Assembly (NCBI GenBank): GCA_003427395.1
Contig: BFEA01000358.1
Coordinates: forward strand, 1,376,221 to 1,399,267
Direction of reading: 5' to 3'
DNA: 23,047 nt
From: Chara braunii
Taxonomy: Eukaryota; Streptophyta; Charophyceae; Charales; Characeae
Shown here: one piece after another, positions 18,282 to 23,047 of the stretch
Position numbering within the stretch: the stretch's first letter is position 1
Layout of the letters: each line of letters begins with the position of its first letter
The notes under the pieces: generated by a model
Database searches by the model: none
What the model saw: the letters and a program-made list of their open reading frames with translations, nothing else
Told to the model about the DNA's origin: nothing
Made by a program: the position numbers and the translations under genes

Positions 18282-18545
18282 TCCGTGGCGCTTGCCCATG
18301 CCGCCTTCCCTCCATTGCGGGAGTCCATTCGAAGTCCTTATACAAAAAAAAAAATCATTCAAATCACCCGGTAGGACATCAACATTTCGAAATACTTCCA
18401 ACCTTAAAAAAAAAAAAACAAAAAAAAAACCCTTCCAACCGTGGGATCGCAGCCCTGTCGACGGCCACATCCTGTCGAACGTTGTCGCTCGTCGTAGAAA
18501 ACTCCGCGTTGAGTTTTCTCAACAACACAGGTGGGACCAGACCCC

Positions 18546-18857
18546 GGGGCATCCGCCCCAATTGTTCGCCTGGGGCCAGAGGGCCTTGCCAAAAAATGGG
18601 CCAGACCCGGTTTCGCAGATATTGGGTTGTTGGCGGTCAGTGGCGGACGCCCTCTACCGCCGAGGCCCCGACAGGAGGGCCTCCAAAAGTTAAAACAGGA
18701 GGACCGATTGAGGCCGTTAGATCTTGAGGATCTACGGCCCCGATCTCTCCGCCGCGCGCGACGACGGTGTCGGCGTTCAACCTCGACGCTCACAGAACGT
18801 GGACAGGGGTTCTGCGCGTCGCCGAGCAGCCATCGCCTCCGGTCTTCCACGTAGGTC
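18546..18857. other. GC-rich, no gene recognised
   Basis: About 300 bases without a supported feature. Overlapping open frames on both strands are Arg/Ser-rich products of GC-rich sequence. A-rich runs occur just upstream (18,344-18,354 and 18,407-18,430). Confidence 0.4.
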
Positions 18858-21310
18858 TGCTCCTCCTCCTCTCCCTCTACGTTTTCGTCACCTCCTCGGC
18901 ATCTTCCTCTTTTTCTTCTTCCTCTTCCTACTCCTCTTCTTCTTCCTTCTCCTCCTCTTTGTCCTGCTCCTCCTCCTCCTTAGGCTCCTCCTCCTCCTCC
19001 TCCTCCTCCTCCTCCTCCTCCTCCCTTTCCTCTTCGTCTTCGTCATGGTCCTCCTCCTCCTCCTCCTTCTCTTCCTTTTCCTTATCCTGTTCGTCTTCCT
19101 CGTTATTCTGCTCCTCCTCCTCCTCTTCCTCTTCTTCCTCTTCGTCTTCCTCATCCTCCTTCTCCTCCTCTTTTATCGAGACAGAGAAGATTGGCATGGC
19201 CTCCGTGCAAGGATAAAAAAAAAAACCAAAAAATACTAAGTCGTGTGCACGTCCCCTTCCGTTCGCCATCAACTCCCGCTCCCCTGCGCGACCTCCCCGA
19301 CCCCCCCCCTCGCAACAACATTCCCCTCGTCCTCCTCAACTTCTTCCTACTCCTCCCCCTCCTCCTCTTCTTCTTCCTGCTCATCCTCCTCCTCCTCCTC
19401 CTGATCCTGCTTGTCCTCCTTATAGACTTATCCTCCTCCTTCTACTCCCCCTCCTCCTCTTCTTTCGTTTCGTTTTCGTCATCCTCCTCTTCCTCCTCCT
19501 CCTCTTCTTCTTCCTCCTCCTCCTCCTCCTCCACCTCCTGCTCCTCGTCGTCGTCCTCCTCCTCCTCCTCTTCCTCTTCGTCTTCGTCATTCTGATACTC
19601 CTCCTCACCTTCCTCTTTTCTTCTTCCTCCTCTTCTTCTTCTTCCTCCGCCTCCTCCTCCTCCTCTTCTTCCTCCTCCCGCTCCTCCTCTTCTGCCTTCT
19701 CCCCTTTCTCCTCGCCCTACTTCGCTTTCATCCACACAGAGAAGATTAGTATGGCAGCTGCGCAAGGATGAAAGAAAAAAAAGAATGGCCGCCGCGCACC
19801 GTCCCTCCTCTTCGCCATAGGACTCGCCCTCCCCTTCGCGACCTCCGCTCTCCCGTCGCCACACCTCCCCTCCCCTTCGACATCGCCCTCACCCGTCCTG
19901 CGCGGCCTTTCCCCGCCTCCCCCTATCGTGAGCACCTCGTCCTTCGCCTTCTCCTCCTCCTCCTCCTCCTCCTCTTCCTCGTCTTCTTTTTCCTTCTCCT
20001 TCTCCTCTTCTTCCTTCTCGTCGTCCTGCTCCTCCTGCTCGTCGTCCTCCTCCTCCTGACCTCCTCCTTGTCCTGCTCGTCGTCCTCCTCCTCTGATATC
20101 GAGACAGAGAAGATAAACATGGCCGCTGCGCAAGGAAAAAGAAACCAAAAAATAATCCGCCGCGGAGCTTCCCTGCCCTTCGCCATTGACTCCTCCTCCC
20201 CTTCGCGACCTCCCCGGCACCCCAATCGCGGCACTATTCCCTTCGATAACGCCACACCTCCCTCCCGTTCGATATCCTCCGCCGCCGCCTCCTACTCCTT
20301 ATCGGAGATCCTCCTCCTCCTCCTCTTCTTCCTCCTCGTCTCCTCTTCTTTTTTCTGGTTCTCCTCCTCCTGTTTCTCCTACTCCACCTCCTCCTCCTTC
20401 CCCTACGCCTTATCCTGCTCGTCTCCTCCTCCTCCTCTTCCTCTTCGTCTTCGTCATTCTCCTTCTCCTCCTCCTCTTTTATTCTTCCTCGTCCTCCTCG
20501 TCCTCCTGTTCTTCTTCCTTCTCCTCGTCCTCCTCCTCCTTCTCCTCCTCTTCTTCTTCCTTCTCCCCTTCCTCGTCGTCGTCCTCCTCTTCTATAGACA
20601 CAGAGAAGATTATCATGGCCGTTGTGCAAGGATGAAAGAAAAAAAGAAGGCCGCCGTGTCCTCCTCTTCTTCTTCCTTCTCTCCCTTCCTCGTCCTCCTT
20701 CTCTTCCATAGACACAGAGAATATTATCATGGCCGTTGCGCAAGGATGAAAGAAAAAAAGAAGGCCGCCGTGCACCTCCCTCCCCTTCGCCATAGACTCG
20801 TCCTTCCCTGTGCAACTTCCGCTCCCACATGGCGACACCTCCCCTCCGCTTCGACATCGCCATCACCCCAGCCTTGGGCGACCTTCCCCCACTTTTCCCC
20901 TACCGTGAGCACCTCGTCGTCCTCCTCCCCCTCCTCATCTTCCTCTTCTGCTTTTTCCTTCTCCTTCTTCTCCTCCTCTCCTACTTCTTCTTCCTTCTCC
21001 TCCCCATCCTCCTCCTGCTCTTACTTCGTCCGCCTCCTCTCGCCCTTCCTCTGCCGACCTCCTCCTCCTCCTCCTCCTCCACCTCGTCGTCTACCTCCTC
21101 CGTCTCCTCTCGCCCTCCTCCCGCCACATCCTCCCCTCCTGCCGCCCTACTCCGTCACACCTCCTCCCGCCCACCTCCACCTTCTCCAGCCTCCTCCTGC
21201 CACCTCCTCCACGTCCTCCTCCTCCTCACGTCCTCCTCCTCCTCCCGCCCTCCTCTCGCCCGCCTCCCGCGACCTCCTCCATCCACCTCCTCCATCCACC
21301 TCCTCCATCC
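18858..21310. repeat. 2.4 kb pyrimidine-rich (CTC/CTT) array with conserved cassettes
   Basis: Long runs of CTCCTC, CTTCTT and CGTC variants cover most of the interval, so the minus strand is nearly all purine. Five cassettes interrupt them, beginning about 19,174, 19,729, 20,096, 20,592 and 20,707. Each reads (A)GACAGAGAAGAT or ACACAGAGAAGAT, then CATGGCC…GTGCAAGGATGAAAG, then an A-rich stretch and GGCCGCCGTGCACC. Cassettes 2 and 5 also share a longer tail: CCTTCGCCATAG, TTCGACATCGCC, then CGTGAGCACCTCGTC. Open frames across the tract on both strands are long only because the repeats contain no stops; they encode Ser/Leu or Glu/Arg homopolymers and are not called as genes. Confidence 0.85.
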
Positions 21311-21575
21311 ACCTCGAGCTGCCACTGCAGCAGCACGTGCAGCATCACCTGATGCAGCTGCTGCAGCAGCACATGTTGCAGATGCCGGAGCTGCTGCTTC
21401 AGCAACACCTCCTGCAGTTGCAGCATCTGGTCCAGCAGCACATGCTGCAGATGCCGGAGCAGGCCGTGCTGCAGCTAGTGCGGCAGCTGGTGCAGCATTT
21501 GCTGCAGAGCATGCTGCGGCTGGTGCAGCATTTGCTGCAGGGCCTGCTGCAGCGGCTGGTATAGCTGGTAAACCG
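21311..21575. repeat. CAG/CTG-periodic block (CTGCAG-rich)
   Basis: A three-base rhythm of GCA/GCT/CTG words with many CTGCAG palindromes. It reads as Ala-rich in one plus frame, Leu/Gln-rich in another, and Ala-rich on the minus strand. It directly abuts the CTC array, so the plus frames open into it from upstream. Such symmetric reading on both strands indicates a repeat, not a protein. Internal near-repeats (CAGCACATGYTGCAGATGCC twice; CTGGTGCAGCATTTGCTGCA twice) show duplication. Confidence 0.75.
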
Positions 21576-21669
21576 TAATTTTTAATATTTTTTATTTCCA
21601 AATCTCCAACCCCCCTCAGAATTTTTCTTGGGGGTCCCACCATCGGGCGGAGCAAGTGCCGCATTTCAG
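21576..21669. other. AT-rich spacer with a small stem
   Basis: ACCCCC/GGGGGT flanks a short loop near 21,609-21,636. Nothing else is recognisable. Confidence 0.35.
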
Positions 21670-21753
21670 GGGACACGTGGCACCGCCAGATTTGCCGAAA
21701 ATTGAATGTACGGGACACGGGGCACCGCCAGATTTGCTGAAAATTGAATGTAC
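21670..21753. repeat. 42-bp tandem duplication
   Basis: GGGACACGTGGCACCGCCAG followed by ATTTGCCGAAAATTGAATGT is repeated immediately, starting at 21,712, with only two substitutions. It is the most recent-looking duplication in the window outside the simple repeats. Confidence 0.85.
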
Positions 21754-21784
21754 GGGATCCTGAAGACTTGGACCCCAGGACGTC

Positions 21785-21928
21785 TGGCCAGTCTTGAGGC
21801 TGACACAACGTGGTGGAATTGAAGTGGTACGACGTCCAAAGCAGGTGCCTTGTGTAAAGGGGGTCAGGACCGACAGGTACACGTGCCACTTCACTTCCAC
21901 CACGTTATGTCAGCCTCAAGACTGGCCA
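21785..21928. other. hairpin with 47-bp arms
   Basis: 21,785-21,831 is complementary to 21,882-21,928 at 44 of 47 positions, with one further G-U pair; the arm starts TGGCCAGTCTTGAGGCTGAC. The loop is about 50 bases. No ORF overlaps it convincingly. The size fits a MITE or a small-RNA-producing inverted repeat; terminal repeats and target duplications cannot be distinguished. Confidence 0.75.
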
Positions 21929-22180
21929 ATTGTTCAACGGACAAAACTGTAGGTCGTCAATTTCGACGGCTTCATGAGTATTTGTGAGCAATTGACATTG
22001 TAAAGTGCACTTGTGATGCATTTCGACCCTTGCCGCCCCTTCTTCTCCCTTGCCTCTCCATATTCTGTCCCGCGTGTCGCAAAACCATCATATCTTTTTC
22101 TTTCCTAATTTGAAGTATTTCTCGGATTTGTGTTTTTTGTCATCGTTACGCGAGGCCCATAAAATCTTCTATGTATCCAA
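21929..22180. other. non-coding, nothing recognised
   Basis: About 250 bases between the long hairpin and the A-rich tract. I see no ORF, repeat or signal. Confidence 0.4.
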
Positions 22181-22253
22181 AAAAAAAAAAAAAAAAAGAA
22201 AGGAAAAGAAAGGAAAAGAAAAACATACACTTTTACGGGTTTTTTTTTTTTTT
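22180..22253. repeat. A-rich and T-rich tracts
   Basis: An A run of about 18-20, then GAAAGGAAAAGAAAGG-type purine repeats, a short unique stretch (acatacacttttacggg) and a T run. It may be the tail of a retroposed sequence, but no body can be identified upstream. Confidence 0.6.
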
Positions 22254-23047
22254 CCAACATAAAACTCTGCCATATGACTCCAAATCATTCAATTGAGGCC
22301 CGGGGACCTCACAATTGGACCCGGAGTTATCCTGGCAGCATCAGCCGGTTTTGCTTATAGTTATCCTTGTGTTCAAGTATCAACTCACCTGACACAGAAA
22401 TTCCAGAACTGATTTGTCTGATAGTTCTCCAGCCGAGCCCTGCTCTGCGTCCACTGAATCTATGATGCCATTTACTTATCTATTCCACCCTACATAGGAG
22501 TCCACGGGTCGCCTAGCTGCTCTTACTACGATTATACAGGCCTACCACGGCCTGACACGGGCCTGGGCGACTGATTGGACCTTTTCCCGGGGGAACCTGA
22601 CACTCTACCATCCTCCGCCAGGGTGGTCTACTGTGACCTGAGTCTTGAACCGAGTGTCCTGGTTCTGAGACTAGCCTATCCTAATCCTACTTTAACTGCT
22701 GTCCCTGCCTTAAGCGATTCCTTCACCTCTGACCCTCAGAGGGGGTGCCTCCAAAACCCATTTTGACAGCACCAACCCTTTCCTTGAATGCACCGCAGCC
22801 AGTTGGTGATTGTTTGCCCAAGTTCAGAGGAACCAATGCAGCTGGCGACGACTTCCGTTGCTGGATTTCGCCCTGCTCCTCCAGTCTGTCCGGATAGCTT
22901 GCTTCAGTCCTTGCTTGATCAAGTGCTTAACCTCCAAGTCCGAGAAAGGGCGCCTTTGGAACCTCGACCTGTTTCTGTCTGACCAGATAGTCTCACAGAT
23001 CAGGCCTCTTACTACATGTGCGATGTAGATCAAGTGCTTAACCTCCA
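22254..23047. other. anonymous tail, no supported gene
   Basis: There are small open frames on the plus strand (22,575-22,766; 22,788-22,982). The second contains an E-E-P-M-Q-L word that faintly recalls the region before the zinc knuckle in some Ty3/gypsy gag proteins, but nothing else supports this. TGAGG/CCTCA with an adjacent AATT/AATT forms a stem near 22,291-22,316. Confidence 0.35.
22917..23047. repeat. direct repeat, 111-base period, running off the window
   Basis: GATCAAGTGCTTAACCTCCA occurs at 22,917-22,936 and again as the last 20 bases of the window (23,028-23,047), with no mismatch. This suggests the start of a tandem array, a local duplication, or an assembly overlap at the contig edge. 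Confidence 0.8.

Larger units (their letters stand above)
17675..18545. mobile_element. possible non-autonomous DNA element bounded by inverted repeats
   Basis: GGGGTCTGGTCCCACCT at 17,675-17,691 is matched exactly in reverse complement at 18,529-18,545. Inward of both ends lies a related palindrome, GTTGAG…CTCAAC (17,699-17,718; 18,508-18,523), so similarity extends to roughly 45 bases. The 871-base interval has no transposase-like ORF but contains two strong hairpins (17,859-17,980 and 18,239-18,281). No convincing target-site duplication flanks it. It could instead be two copies of another dispersed repeat that happen to face each other. Confidence 0.4.

Noticed and set aside
18724-21564. 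Very long frames through the CTC tract (up to 598 codons plus strand; Glu/Arg-rich frames on minus)
   Set aside because: They consist of Ser, Leu, Pro, Glu or Arg homopolymers and exist in several frames at once because CTC/GAG repeats contain no stop codons.
22788-22982. Ty3/gypsy gag fragment from the word E-E-P-M-Q-L
   Set aside because: A single six-residue resemblance without a zinc knuckle, protease or reverse transcriptase nearby is not enough.

Overview
This window looks like repeat-rich nuclear DNA from a eukaryote, most likely of the green (plant/streptophyte) lineage. The only recognisable coding region is a decayed LINE retrotransposon of the plant L1-like type: a zinc-knuckle ORF1, then an ORF2 with endonuclease, reverse transcriptase and a zf-RVT-type tail. 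Long C, A, CA, GA and CTC runs, single N bases, and the lack of operons or ribosome-binding sites also argue against a prokaryote. A charophyte alga such as Chara is my guess for the source, but the sequence alone cannot settle it. I see no intact host protein gene.

Layout. 1-66 is a GA microsatellite. 67-8947 holds the LINE: leader, ORF1 (about 362-3225, broken by stops and by frame changes at C runs), ORF2 (3250-7774, one frameshift and six in-frame stops), a 1.1 kb 3' region made of short direct repeats carrying a small hairpin, and a 27-base A tail. 8948-9045 is a C-run/CA-repeat composite that recurs near 17.36 kb. 9.06-12.66 kb is non-coding, with a tRNA-like segment, a UUCG-type hairpin and diverged hairpin-bearing repeats. 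12.66-13.8 kb has no convincing gene.

The most unusual part is 13.8-15.6 kb. It has twelve hairpins that share the six-base loop TAAGYT while their stems differ and covary, followed by five tandem units of about 120 bp that each fold into a longer nested hairpin, again with changing arms. 15.6-17.3 kb has scattered further stem-loops and no genes. 17.3-17.5 kb carries two copies, in the opposite orientation, of the repeat family seen in the LINE 3' region. 17,675-18,545 is bounded by 17-bp exact inverted repeats and contains two strong internal hairpins, so it may be a non-autonomous DNA element. 18.86-21.31 kb is a 2.4 kb pyrimidine-rich array with five copies of a conserved cassette, followed by a CAG/CTG-periodic block (21.31-21.57 kb), a 42-bp tandem duplication, a hairpin with 47-bp arms, and an anonymous tail that ends inside a 111-bp-period direct repeat.

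The window is therefore a cluster of mobile and structured repeats. The LINE parts would have acted together in copy-and-paste retrotransposition before inactivation. For the structured arrays the sequence shows strong base-pairing potential and covariation, but no function can be assigned from it.
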